From: Cyanodermella asteris
Lineage: Eukaryota > Ascomycota > Lecanoromycetes > Ostropales > Stictidaceae
Assembly (NCBI GenBank): GCA_900618795.1
Contig: UYJD01000004.1
Coordinates: 1 to 64,000 of the forward strand
Length of the DNA stretch: 64,000 nt
Reading direction: 5' to 3'
The notes beneath the pieces were generated by a model that saw only the letters and a program-made list of their open reading frames with translations, ran no database searches and had not been told where the DNA came from. The position numbers and the translations under genes were made by a program. Shown one piece after another: positions 23,939 to 40,359 of the stretch (the first letter of the stretch is position 1; every line of letters begins with the position of its first letter).

Positions 23939-24880
23939 ATGACGCTTTACTACTCCCTGGTAGGTGAAATCAAGACTTCAGACTCAACATCCTACAGAAC
24001 TTTCCTCCTAGCATTGACTTTGTCCACGCCACGGAACAAGCTGCACGTTCTGTCCTCATAGCTTGTCCAAGCTCATCATGGCTAATCTAACTTTCGGTCT
24101 CGTCGGTGTTTACCATCACGTTTTAGGAATCTCACTAACGATCCATTGCAGGTCTTCGTCCTTTTGGTCGCGGAGATGGCCATCTTCGGAGGGCTCATCG
24201 TCCCGATGCCTCACACACTGAAGCGAAAGCTCTTCACCTTCATCTCGGAGAGTCCAATTGTGGCCAAGTTACAATATGGCATGAAAGTGAGCAAGAGGAC
24301 GGAACATGATCACTGGGGCTGGAGAACTAATACAACGACAGATAACCTTCATATTCATATTGATCCTCTTCATCGACTCGGTGAACAGAGTCTACCGTGT
24401 CCAGCTCGAGGCTAATGCGGCGACCAACTCGCAGGGTGGCGCCGCCGTCATTGGCCACGAACGCACCGAGGTTCAGGCTCGCAAGTTCTACAGCCAGCGC
24501 AACATGTATCTGTGTGGCTTCACCCTATTCTTGTCCCTGATCCTCAACCGCACATATATCATGATCCTCGAGCAGCTCCGCCTTGAAGAGAAGGTTCGCC
24601 GTCTCTCAGGAGACCCCAAGGCTACCGGAAAGGACAGCGCCAAGCTTGATCGGGCCGGCGAACTTGGTGAGATTGGCCGCCTCAAGAGAGAAGTCGAGAA
24701 GCGCGACCGCGACATTGAGGTGCTCAAGAAGCAAACTGAAGGCTTGCAACGCGAATACAACGCCATGGGTGACCAGGTGAGTGAACGTTGGAAGAGTGAG
24801 ACACGGTCCCGTGCTGATAATCTGACTAGGTCAAACTCAAGAGCGATCATACCTTCGTGAACAACAAAAAGGAGACCTAG
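23939..24880 (+). CDS. BAP31/Yet3-like ER membrane protein
   Basis: Four exons: 23939-23959, 24152-24286, 24342-24776 and 24830-24880; 213 residues. The first exon is only seven codons (MTLYYSL). All junctions have GTAGG/GTGAG donors and CAG/TAG acceptors and keep phase 0. Three N-terminal membrane helices are visible (VFVLLVAEMAIFGGLIV; FIFILILFIDSVNRVY; MYLCGFTLFLSLILNRTY). A cytosolic coiled coil of alternating Lys/Glu/Leu follows, and the tail ends NNKKET, close to the C-terminal dilysine-type ER signals of the family. BAP31/Yet proteins act in the ER membrane in quality control and export of selected cargo. Length and layout match the family. The last exon is short but its splice sites are good. 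Confidence 0.9.
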
Positions 24881-26536
24881 GCGCCAGCACGTACGCCAAC
24901 GCTCGGTGGAGACTCTCATGAAGCACAAACGCGGTGAAGCCTCAAACTGAAGTCATAGACACAGTTGGGGTACAGTTTCAGGACGACTACAAACATGGCT
25001 GGAGACGGCGCTGGGCTGCGCAAGGAACTTGAAGTGGATCAATGTAGGAAAGGGCGCTTCGAGAGAGCCGCGTGCAGCGTCCACGTAGGAGAGGATGTCA
25101 TTCTTAGCTTGCTGGACTTGTGTGACCATGCCGCAACGGCGCCTCGGTGGCCGCCACTGGGATGCTGGTAACAGCAGCTGCAATGCAAGTTATGCAGAAC
25201 AGGTCAATAAATCTGCGACTGTGCAAGCCGAAACGAGTGGAACAGTTGTTGCAACACGTATTGTCCAAGTATATTTGCTGCCCGCGTTGGCTGCAATTGA
25301 ATTCCATTGCCAAAGGGCTGTCCGCTATCTATTACATTAGGCTTATTCACACGTGACAGAGTTTCCGCTCTGCCTCTGAGCCTGGCCTACTATGGTTGCA
25401 GCTGTTTCTGCGACTGTGCAGGCGAGGGCTTCATGGCTTGACTGAGAGGGCAGTGCCGAGTTCGAGACAGGGCTGCGTATATACATTAGGTAGTCTTTTC
25501 ATGCATACTCACAATTAACCCTGCCTGCACCCAACATGTTGGTGTAAGATTGACAATTTGCTATACTGACTCTTACGGAAGCTTGCCTCAGCTCTGCGCT
25601 TACGCTTGTGGCCTTTTGGTATAGACCTCGGGATCATAGAGTTGATGTGATTGCTGGAAGTAAGCACAGCTTATGAGCTTCAACGCTGTTGAAGCAAGAG
25701 GGGGCGTGCGCGCAGGTACAAGGCACATCTATCGTTCACCGAGCCAGAGCCTTGGGAAGACTGAACGGCTACTGTGTATAAGCACCAATACTTTGCCCAG
25801 TTACTTTCGTAGCTCCGTTGACTACGACTATCTTTCCTTGGTTCTCTTCCCTATCGGCTCTGCCATGTGCGGTGAGATAGCGCAAGGGACGAACGGTCTT
25901 TAAGGCCCACCCCCCGGGCCACTCTTAAACGGCCAAATGTCACTCTACAACCACGGTTGGCAGGAGATTTACGAGACATTCGTTGGTTCTTGTGCCGGCC
26001 TCGACAGTATCTGATCGCAACAGCCAGCCGAGGACAATCGACTGTTGCTACCACGCGCTGTCAGCATCCATCGGTCGAGCTGTTGACCATCAGCCCCTCC
26101 TTGCGGAGCTAGGTCCCAGAGTAGCAGCCGCTGGTCGAGGCCGGACAGCTCATCAGACTCTAATTTTCGAGCTGCTCCTTCAGCTCCACAGTCTCGATAC
26201 GACGGACAGCATCTTGGCCGCCAGCCGCCTGGGCCGCTCCACGCCCGAATTGAATCCTCCGAGGCTCTGCCGCGTTGTTGGCTTCCTAAATCTTGACCAG
26301 CGCGCTTATTTGAGAGGTCAGATTTGCTGCGCAGCCGACCCCTACAACGTGGGAACCGGCGAGCTAGGATCTCACGTCGGTGGACGAGTTTCAACCGCCG
26401 TTCTATTTGCGCAAAGATATACTTGGTATATCATAGCAAGGATTCGAGGCAATAGGGCGTGTGCAACAAGCTCCCGAGTTGCCGGCTCTCAGACCAGCAC
26501 ACTCAGCTTGGAGCCTTCCACCCCATGCCAGCCTAG
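24881..26536. other. Intergenic region
   Basis: About 1.65 kb. The part nearest 26537 is probably promoter and leader of the repeat-protein gene. A few long frames on both strands near 26.0-26.6 kb overlap each other and lack any domain, so they are not reported as genes. Confidence 0.45.
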
Positions 26537-28860
26537 ATGGCGGCCGCCGTCAAATCGCCTTCCTTTTCCTCCCTCTCCGATGCCGTCATGTCCTCCCTCT
26601 CTTCCACCAGCAATAATAAGGAGGTCGCGTCCCCGGCAAAGTCCAACAATCGCCGGTCTACGTGAGTAGTTCGTCCCCCTCATACCTGAACTCCGGTTCT
26701 AACCTTGGGTCAGCGATTCGGCCGGCCACCTCCTTCCGAACCCTCAGAAGTCTCCTCTCATCGACTCGCCTACGTCAGCTGGCCCTTCGCCTCTGGCCCC
26801 GTCCTCCAACGGCACGGAATTCGACGAGACAGCTGCGGACGAGGTGACCGCTAGGTCGAACCGGAACTCAATCCAGAGCATTGCGTCGCCCGATAAAGAG
26901 AAGGCAATACCCACGGTATGCCCCACCGACACACACTTGTAAGAACGAGACGAGGACTGACATTGATCAGCTTCTCACAAAGGACAAGGATGGCAATCGT
27001 CTGAAATCAGACTCACCGGAAGCCAATCCTGCATCAGTCATACATGCGCCCAAAGGGTATCTATCCTTCAACACCGCCCCTCAATCGATATACGGACGCG
27101 CAACACCGACCCCTTCACAAGTATCGGACGTTACTGTCTTATCTACACAAGCCCAGGGTCCGACACCCAGAATCGGAAAAGAAGAGGGAGAGGACGGAAG
27201 CATCGCTGACAGTCCTCTGTCGCCGCCGTTGCTCGACACAACCGTCCGACCCGTCCACGACCCGTATGCGACGCCACGAGCCTCAACTCGGATAGAGGTC
27301 GAGCAAGAGGAGCGTAGAAGAGGCAAAGGCAGGGCAGGCAGTCTGGAGAACATACCAGAGGATAGTGCGGTAGAGGGAGAGGAGGATCAGCCACAGTCAG
27401 CCTTCTTTGAAAGCGACGCCGACCGCCAACGTCGGTCTGACGAAGAGGTGGCTGCCCTCAAGGATGCACTGAGCGAGTGCTGGACACTCTGTAACACTTT
27501 GGCTGGCCTAGGTTCGCGACATCGCGAGAGGGCGTTCCGCCGCTCACCGGTCGAGGATGGGCGTGAGCAGGCTTGGAAGTCATGCTGGAAGCTGTGTCAG
27601 AACCTGTACGAGAAACGAGAAGAAGACGGTACCACCGAGGTCGTACCGACGCTCGACCTTTGTCGGGAATTCTGTCAGTCTCTGTTCGAGGTCCGGCAAA
27701 GGTCCGATGAGGTTGCTGATTCTGTATTACGAGTGAGCTTTGAGCTCAACAATCACTTGTACAACACTCACGACCGCTCGTTGCCGGACGCATTTCGGGA
27801 ACGAACCCTGGATTTTTACATCACATTGTGTCATAGGCTGATGAAACAGCGGCACGATCAGGTCGGGGAGACGGACAGCCTTCTCCGTGCCTGTTGGGGG
27901 CTTGCAGAGATGCTATTTTCCCTGCGACAAAACCGCCGTGAAGGGAAACCGCCAAACGAGGAGCTCCTTGGCTCCGCCGTCCAGTCCTGTTGGGATCTCT
28001 GCGATCTTTTCCGTGAAGGCTGGACTCAAGTTCGACCTGACCGCGGCACTCCCAGGCCCAGCTCTCTGGGCTTCAGTCAATCCTTCTCACCGCCGCAGTC
28101 CTTCGAAACGCCCAAGTCCATCGCGACTATCAGCATTGCAGAATCCATCTCCGATGACGACGCCGACGCCACCGGCGACGAGGGGCGTCAGAACCCCGAA
28201 ACTCCCACCACGATCTTCGAAGACACCAATAACTTCTCTCCTGACGGCGACACCGTCCCCAACATCCTCGTACTCGGCCCCGAAAACAACGACCATCCTC
28301 TGCCCCACTGGTCGAGCTCCGCTTCGGATGTTTCGTCCGTCTCATCCTGGCGACCCCCTCAACCTCACGACTCCCGTTCGAGCTCCCGCGCATCCAATAA
28401 AATCGACGCAGGCCCCATGTCCGGCTCATCCACCAGCACGATCATAAACCCCGGACTCGGCCCTGGGTCCTCCATCAGCTCCAACAACAACCCCTCCGAC
28501 GACGCCCGCCTCGCCTGCTTGAAGCTGCTCATTGTCCGTGCCGCCATGAATGCGGGCTTCCAGCGTGCTCATGACCCCGACTCGTTGCAGCAGTTTGTCA
28601 AAACGGCACCGAGCACAAGCTTCGGCACTGCGCCGTGGCAAGTCAGGTTGTTGGAGAATTTTAAGAAGCTGGTCGGTGGCGATGCAGCTTTTCGGAGTGC
28701 CGGGCCGGCGACGAGGGCGAGTGCGCTGGATGTGGCGAGGGCGGTCAAGTGGATGGTAAGGAGCAGTCAGTACCCGTGGCTGGAGGATTTGTATCGGTGG
28801 GTGCTCGGGTTCAGGATGGACGAGGCGCGTGAGCAGCGCAACGCCTACGTCCAGACTTAG
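26537..28860 (+). CDS. Fungal protein with seven C-W-x-L-C helical repeats, function unknown
   Basis: Three exons: 26537-26661, 26714-26915 and 26971-28860; 738 residues. Introns are 52 and 55 nt with GTGAG/GTATG donors and CAG acceptors. The first 270 residues are Ser/Pro-rich and disordered. Residues about 270-460 hold seven copies of a degenerate helical motif, L-x-x-C-W-x-L-C-x-x-L-[FY], spaced about 27-40 residues apart; examples are SECWTLCNTL, SCWKLCQNLY, DLCREFCQSLF and SCWDLCDLF. A second disordered stretch leads to a conserved-looking C-terminal domain (about 620-738) that starts CLKLLIVRAAMNAGF and includes YPWLEDLYRWVLGF. There is no signal peptide or membrane helix. The repeats suggest an alpha-solenoid scaffold, but I do not recognise the family. 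Confidence 0.8.
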
Positions 28861-30145
28861 TGATTGTCTTCGAAGGCGGCTGCTGAGTGGGAGGTCGATG
28901 TGATGGTTCACGAACTTTACGACTTTTTCGCCTCGCAGCATGATTCAGAAGATACCCCTTTTTTGCAAGCCATGTGACAGATTTGTTGGATGAGCGGTCT
29001 ATGGCGCGAACATATTATTATGGGCGGTTCTGTCATTGCTTTTTGATCGGGGTGCATTCGATCTCCAAATCGCGTCGGAAATTGATTGGCTGTATACCCC
29101 CTTGTGCGTTTTACCTTGTGTATTCGGGTGTGGGCATTGTATGTGTATCAAAGACCAGCAGGACTGGCAATGGCATGTACGATGAGATAGCAGTTTGAAA
29201 ATGAAAAGTGCCGTTAAACTTCAAGTCTTTCCTCTACCTTGTTGTTCGTCTCTAATGAAGTTTCAAATGCTTTTGCCGCTATAAACAAGCCATAATCGAC
29301 GCCGATATCACCATACTGGCCACCGCAAGCGTCACAATCCGTATATCGACTGGAGCCGTCGAGAAATTGCATCGCTCGCTCTTCACCAGGTGTATCGGGT
29401 TGAGCCGCAAATACGTTCTGAGCTTGGGACATTCGGTGGAGGCGGCAGACGGCGAAGATGGTGGGCGGTATGGCGGGAGTCACATAATTGTGAGCCCTCC
29501 CTTGGGCCCAGCTGGCTTACGTTGCTATACATAGCGAAGTCGCTATGGAGGCCCGGCTGACCATCCAGCCATGACCCCACTCAAGCACGCTGTACCCTGA
29601 GCTACCACACTGACTTGGTTGACAATAATATGCCCAGCCAAACGTACTCATTAGAACACACCTAAGTATCGGCCCACGTATCTACTCACATTTCCACCGC
29701 AGTACCTCCTTGGTTCCTACCTCACTCCTCGGTCAAGACCCAAGATCAAACCTGACCAGTCTCCACCAAAGTTTTTGGTTCCGCACGTCGTTCGGTACCC
29801 TTCTTTAACAGTTCCCAGCCATCCACACAATTGAGTGACTGATCAGGAAACATGATTGACGTTGCGTTTGACTAAGCGTCAAGACGAGATGTGGTCCTTT
29901 TCTCGCACCGATGGAAATTGTATGATATGGCCTGAAAGCGTGCCTACAGCGTGATTTGGACCGTGGCAGGACGTAACGTCGTCCAGACTTGGCCGCCGTC
30001 GAGTTCCCAATCCACCAAAACCCGCCTGGTACATCTCGACGACACAGTCCACTTCTCAATCCAACCACTAGGCGGTCAGGTATATATCTCCGGTGCAGCA
30101 TCCAGCCCCAAATGGCGTCCTCTACCCTCACGCACAACTCGCAAC
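28861..30145. other. Intergenic region
   Basis: About 1.3 kb holding the 3' UTR of the repeat-protein gene and the promoter of the GH76 gene. A 72-codon minus-strand frame (29214-29429) is not convincing as a gene. Confidence 0.45.
30081..30087 (+). promoter_or_regulatory. TATA-like element of the GH76 gene
   Basis: TATATAT lies 59 bases upstream of the GH76 start codon, a reasonable distance for a TATA box with a short leader. It is a motif match only. Confidence 0.35.
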
Positions 30146-31762
30146 ATGAAGTACGCCTTCGTCGTCGCTAGCGCGCTCGCCGTCCTCGGCCCCCAGGCTC
30201 AAGCAAACCCCATCCCGGATCAGAACGCCCTCCTCAGCGCCACAGCTAACCAACATGTCGCCCTCGCCGACGCGTCCGTTGACTTCAATGCCCTGAACGA
30301 TGCGACCGCGACGCTGCAAAGCGTCTACTTTGATCCCGGCGCCGGCATCTGGGCCGGCGTAATCGACTGGATATCTGCCACGCTCGGGACGCAGCTCGCG
30401 GCGACGCTCAAGACAATCTCGCGAGCTAGCGATGTTTCGTCTGAAGGTCACAATCATGCGCGTGAAGACTTGATCAACGCCTACTTCTCCCACCTGACGC
30501 AGACGTACCCGGCGCAGGATATACTCGGAATCCGGATGCAGGCGAACGATGATATGCTATGGGTGACGCTCGAATGGTTGCAAGCATCGACATTCGTCCA
30601 GCAGCATACTGCACTCCGACACGGCGGTGAATCGACGCCGTGGTATGGAAATGACTACATGCAGCCTTTCGCGCACCGCGCGCGGACGTTCTGGGAGGCG
30701 GCGCAAGAGGGCTGGGACGAGTCGAAGTGTGGCGGAGGCATGACTTGGGACAACAAGAAATTGATGTACAAGAACGCCATCACGAATCAGCTTTGGATTG
30801 CGGGCAGCTCGGCCATGTACCTGCACTTCACCGGAGACAATGATCAGACGCCGCTGGGCGCTGAGACCGGAAAGGTCGGATTGCAGGAAGAGAAGGACCG
30901 AACGGGGAATGGTGGGGATGACATGGTCTACAAGCCGCACGAGCAAAAGTATCTAGACGCGGCCATCAAGGGATACAAGTGGTTGATGGGAAGCGGCATG
31001 AGAGATGGCAAAGGACTCTTCATCGACGGCTTCCATGTCGACGACGCCGGCCAATGCACCAAAGCTTCACCCCAGGTCTGGACATATAATCAAGGCGTCC
31101 TCCTCACCGGACAGCGCAACCTCTGGCAAGCGACAGGCGACGAAACCTACCTCGAAGACGGCCATGCTTTAATTCGCACCGTTATCGGCGCAACCGGTTG
31201 GGACCTCGAAAAATCTAGCCCCATCGCAGACCGTACACCTCAAGGCATCGGTCGCGCCGGTATACTCGAGGAGCATTGCGACGAAGCGGACAGCTGCAAC
31301 CCCGATCAGAAGACATTCAAGGGCATCTATTTCATGCACTACAACGCCTTCTGCCAGCCCTTGCCTCAAGAAGGCAGCCCCGAATTCGGATACAAGGCAT
31401 CGTCGCAACTGGCAGCAGAGCACGACTCTCAGTGTGCTCAATACGCCGCCTGGGTCGCCCACAACGCCAAAGCAGCTTTGCGAACCCGCGACAGTGACGG
31501 TCTCTTTGGCGGCTGGTGGGCCGAAGATGTAGCAAGCGGCGCGGCGCCCTCGAGCAATTACGCCGCCCGTGAAGAGCGAGCCATCGACCGGAGCCAAATG
31601 AAAGTCCAGACGCCAGCCGAGATCGATCATGCTTATGACCTGGCGGCGGAGGAGCCGGAGAGGTCAGGTGGCTCGGTGGGGGCACGATCCGCTGAGAAGC
31701 AGGCCGGCGGCATTGCGGTGTTGAGGGCTGCGGTGGAGCATCAGATGAGAGGTCAGAACTAA
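30146..31762 (+). CDS. Secreted GH76 endo-alpha-1,6-mannanase-like enzyme
   Basis: Intronless, 538 residues, ATG at 30146. The N-terminus (MKYAFVVASALAVLGPQAQA) is a classical signal peptide. Residues 135-136 in QANDDMLWVTLEWLQ are the Asp-Asp pair expected as the GH76 catalytic dyad. Other family marks are CGGGMTWDNKKLMYKNAITN and the Trp-rich (alpha/alpha)6 helices through GWWAEDV near residue 455. GH76 enzymes cleave or transglycosylate alpha-1,6-mannan backbones. The fungal Dfg5/Dcw1 branch crosslinks GPI proteins to the wall, but this protein lacks a hydrophobic GPI-attachment tail and ends polar, so it is probably soluble and secreted. The in-frame region upstream contains the TATA element and is treated as promoter. 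Confidence 0.9.
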   Translation: MKYAFVVASALAVLGPQAQANPIPDQNALLSATANQHVALADASVDFNALNDATATLQSVYFDPGAGIWAGVIDWISATLGTQLAATLKTISRASDVSSEGHNHAREDLINAYFSHLTQTYPAQDILGIRMQANDDMLWVTLEWLQASTFVQQHTALRHGGESTPWYGNDYMQPFAHRARTFWEAAQEGWDESKCGGGMTWDNKKLMYKNAITNQLWIAGSSAMYLHFTGDNDQTPLGAETGKVGLQEEKDRTGNGGDDMVYKPHEQKYLDAAIKGYKWLMGSGMRDGKGLFIDGFHVDDAGQCTKASPQVWTYNQGVLLTGQRNLWQATGDETYLEDGHALIRTVIGATGWDLEKSSPIADRTPQGIGRAGILEEHCDEADSCNPDQKTFKGIYFMHYNAFCQPLPQEGSPEFGYKASSQLAAEHDSQCAQYAAWVAHNAKAALRTRDSDGLFGGWWAEDVASGAAPSSNYAAREERAIDRSQMKVQTPAEIDHAYDLAAEEPERSGGSVGARSAEKQAGGIAVLRAAVEHQMRGQN

Positions 31763-33224
31763 GGAGATGTCAAGACTATGAGAGGTGCTTCTCTGCACGA
31801 TATATGCCAACATGACGGCCGGTTCTATACCCTATTAGACAAATAGAGATAGATCAACGAATCGCAACCCCCCCCCCATTTATTTGTCAAACCACTGCAC
31901 ATGACGCAAATGCTATTCATACGTGCCTCATCGATCCCTTTGAGGATCTCCGGCCGGAGGAGAGGCTGGCGACTTTTGCAACCGGGATCGGACGACGCAT
32001 GTACTTTACTCAAGTGCAGACTTCCGTACGATGCAGCCTGCATCCATACCACTACCTCATAAAGTACTCGATCTTCACTCAGCCGATTTTTTTTTTTTTT
32101 TCCCTGAACTTTTCCCAATTTCAGCCTCCTGGCCCAGCGCAAGGCGATCCGCGGCGCTGGTCAAATAAATGCCCGGGACGCGGCGCGGTCCATGTGACCC
32201 CCCGTCCACACGCCTGAAGTCACCAACCAACCACAACACCCGATATTCCAAGATCGCGACAAAAAGTTCAAAAAAAAAAATTTAAAAAATAGATGGAGCA
32301 CGTCGAAATTCTCTTCTTTGGGCTGTGGGCTTTGGAAACCTCGGATGGCGGGGGAAACAAGAGATCTTGAGGTATTGCCGATAACGGGCAAGATAAGGCA
32401 GTCATGCATCATAACGTGGTATTGGGATGGGGTTTTGGGGGCATCTTATCGATAAATAAAAAAACACCAACTTTTTTCCCCAGTTTTTGCGTGATCGCCA
32501 AGACTCCGACCGCCCAACTTTATTCGCACGCACTCTCGGGAACGAAGGTCTCGGGATCTAAGCTGCGCGATCGACGAGACCCGTAGAGGTGGGTTCGCGT
32601 GGCGACACGTCGGTCGTCGAATCGTCATGTCGAGCTTTGGACAAGTGGTTCAACTAAGTAAGCCTGTTTCCCAGCCCAAATCTGCCGTCACGAGTGTTGT
32701 ACGATCGTAACAGCAGCTCACGAAGCAGCCTGGCAGGAGACAAGTTCGGCGCAGACCGTCATCATATTCGATAGCTATATACAGTTGGTCTTTTGCCAGT
32801 TCTTCATTTCCATCGATCAAAGGTCGCAAAATCGCAAGACGGTAGCGACCGAAATACCTGCAAGTCATAAGCGCAGACGTCCACCAGCCAAAGACAGTCT
32901 GCAAGAACAACTACGATCGAACATTCACGCGAGTACGTAATGGCTCGCGCGATTTGTCCGGTCGGCTGATCCACTCGTGCCCGGCGTGTGAACAATCGAT
33001 CCGATGCAAAACAGAATCGTGACTCTTCACATGTCTCGTTAGTCATCTCATTTGTTCCCCTGTCCTCCACAAAATCCTTAAACGATATTGATCAAAAACG
33101 ACAAGCTCACTACTCAAAACCAAAGCATGTGGCTCCCTTGGCCTGGGGGTATCTCAGCGAATGTAAGAAGAGGTGTTTGGTGTCGGCTGCGGAACGCTCA
33201 AACCGATGAATTCAAGATGCTTAT
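31763..33224. other. AT-leaning spacer with homopolymer tracts
   Basis: About 1.45 kb between GH76 (plus) and GH5 (minus), so it holds both 3' ends. It has a run of about 10 C near 31868, 15 T at 32087-32101 and a run of at least 10 A near 32270, with lower GC than the flanks. No coding frame or element is recognisable. Confidence 0.5.
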
Positions 33225-38947
<5,723 letters not shown>

Positions 38948-38950
38948 CAG

Positions 38951-39871
38951 CGTATCCATGCCTGCGGTGAACAATGGCAGCACCAGCCAGCACTTCCAAC
39001 GCATTCCGATCATGCTGCGTTTAGCAGCCAGAACATCCGGACCTGGCTCCCGAACGGGGGAACGAAGTTCAGAAACCTGCAATCGCGTCTCAAGTCATCC
39101 GAGCCGCATAGCAAACGACCCAGGGACGGCAAGTCGGAAGACGTCCTCGCCGCGACGTCGCCATCCGTCGCTTCGCAGGTCCTGAACATCCTGGCATATC
39201 CCGGCCGTCTCTACAGCTCGGCCCAGAACCGTCGCCCGTACTTTACTCAGTTCCTCACCAGCGTCGTCATTTACTTCTGCGGAGACCTCTCTTCGCAATA
39301 CGTGCGACGCCCGCAGCAGCAAAAGTCCCAAGACGGCGACGATGATGGCGGCTTCTTCGGCACGGTCTACGACCCGACCCGCTCCCTCCGCAACATCGTC
39401 ATCGGCGGCGTGAGCAGCATCCCCAGCTACACCTGGTTCATCTACCTGGGCACGCTCTTCAACTTCCCCAACTCCGTGGCCCTGTCCCTGGCCGCCAAGG
39501 TGGTCGTCAACCAGATCGCCTTCACGCCGCTCTTCAACTCGTACTTTTTCGGCATGCAGTCGCTCCTCGCCGGGGTGCTGCCCTCGAAGGCGGCTGCGGA
39601 TGCGAGCGGCACGTCGGCGTTGGAGGATCCGGCGCAGGCGTTCAAGGAGGCCGGGATACGCGTCCGGGACACGGTGCCGACGTCGTGGTACAACAGCTGT
39701 TTCTTCTGGCCGTTTGTGACGGCCTTCAATTATCGGTTTGTGGCGCCGCAGAATCGGAGTGTCTTTGCGGGAGTCGTGGCGGTGGGCTGGCAGACCTATT
39801 TGGGTGTGCTGAATCAGAGAGCGGTTGATAAAGAGGCCAAAGCTCTCGCCATAGACAATAGAATAGAATAG
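38951..39871 (+). CDS. Mpv17/PMP22-family membrane protein, 5' end unresolved
   Basis: The frame ending at 39871 is open from just after a stop at 38945-38947 and encodes a full Mpv17/PMP22 domain. Visible parts are PYFTQFLTSVVIYFCGDLSSQ, SIPSYTWFIYLGTLF, FTPLFNSYFFGMQSLL, and the family signature WYNSCFFWPFVTAFNYRFV followed by VGWQTYLGVLNQRA. Four hydrophobic segments are expected. Such proteins sit in the mitochondrial inner membrane (Sym1) or peroxisomal membrane and are thought to form channels. The open frame has no ATG before the domain, so a short 5' exon must exist; ATG candidates at 38958 or nearby with an intron ending at 39026 or a little earlier are possible but weak. The N-terminal 60 residues are basic and Ser-rich, compatible with mitochondrial targeting. 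Confidence 0.82.
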   Translation, partial: RIHACGEQWQHQPALPTHSDHAAFSSQNIRTWLPNGGTKFRNLQSRLKSSEPHSKRPRDGKSEDVLAATSPSVASQVLNILAYPGRLYSSAQNRRPYFTQFLTSVVIYFCGDLSSQYVRRPQQQKSQDGDDDGGFFGTVYDPTRSLRNIVIGGVSSIPSYTWFIYLGTLFNFPNSVALSLAAKVVVNQIAFTPLFNSYFFGMQSLLAGVLPSKAAADASGTSALEDPAQAFKEAGIRVRDTVPTSWYNSCFFWPFVTAFNYRFVAPQNRSVFAGVVAVGWQTYLGVLNQRAVDKEAKALAIDNRIE

Positions 39872-40359
39872 AAACTAGAAAATAGAGCAATGCATAGATG
39901 GAAAGATGATCATATTAGGCTCTCGTTCAAGCCCACAATGGCAAATGGGGAGTTTCAATTTCACACGCGCTGCTGCAGCCGAAAGTTGGCGCTCACTCAG
40001 ACCGGAGAAAGACAATTCTCGTCGTACGCCCGCTGAAAATACACCACAAGCCGCAGAAGGGGAATATCCGTTATCGAGGGCATTACTTGAAGAATTCCAG
40101 ATAAACCACCGACTCCGAACGAACCATGTCCACCATCACGCTCGCCATACCATCGACCTCACTCGCTGTGGCTGAGCCGTCGTTCAACCACTCTTCCTCG
40201 GCGTCCTATGCTGTGCACGCCCACTCTCTCCTTCCATCCATTCGAAGAATAACAGCTCCATGTCTGTCTCAACGCACCTCCCGGCCGCCTTGCTTGCCGT
40301 CTCGCACTGTATATCTCGGCATCATCGTTATCGTACCAACTTGCTTCCTCAGAACGGTC
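39872..40359. other. Convergent intergenic region
   Basis: About 490 bases between the ends of the Mpv17-like gene (plus) and the C2/Munc13-like gene (minus). It holds both 3' UTRs; an AT-rich stretch just after 39871 fits a poly(A) region. Confidence 0.5.

Noticed and set aside
25969-26669. Long frames on both strands just upstream of the repeat-protein gene
   Set aside because: They overlap each other and the first coding exon in wrong frames; the region is better explained as promoter and leader.
29214-29429. 72-codon minus-strand frame
   Set aside because: No domain, no clear promoter or leader, and it lies in the 3' flank of the repeat-protein gene; chance is the simpler explanation.
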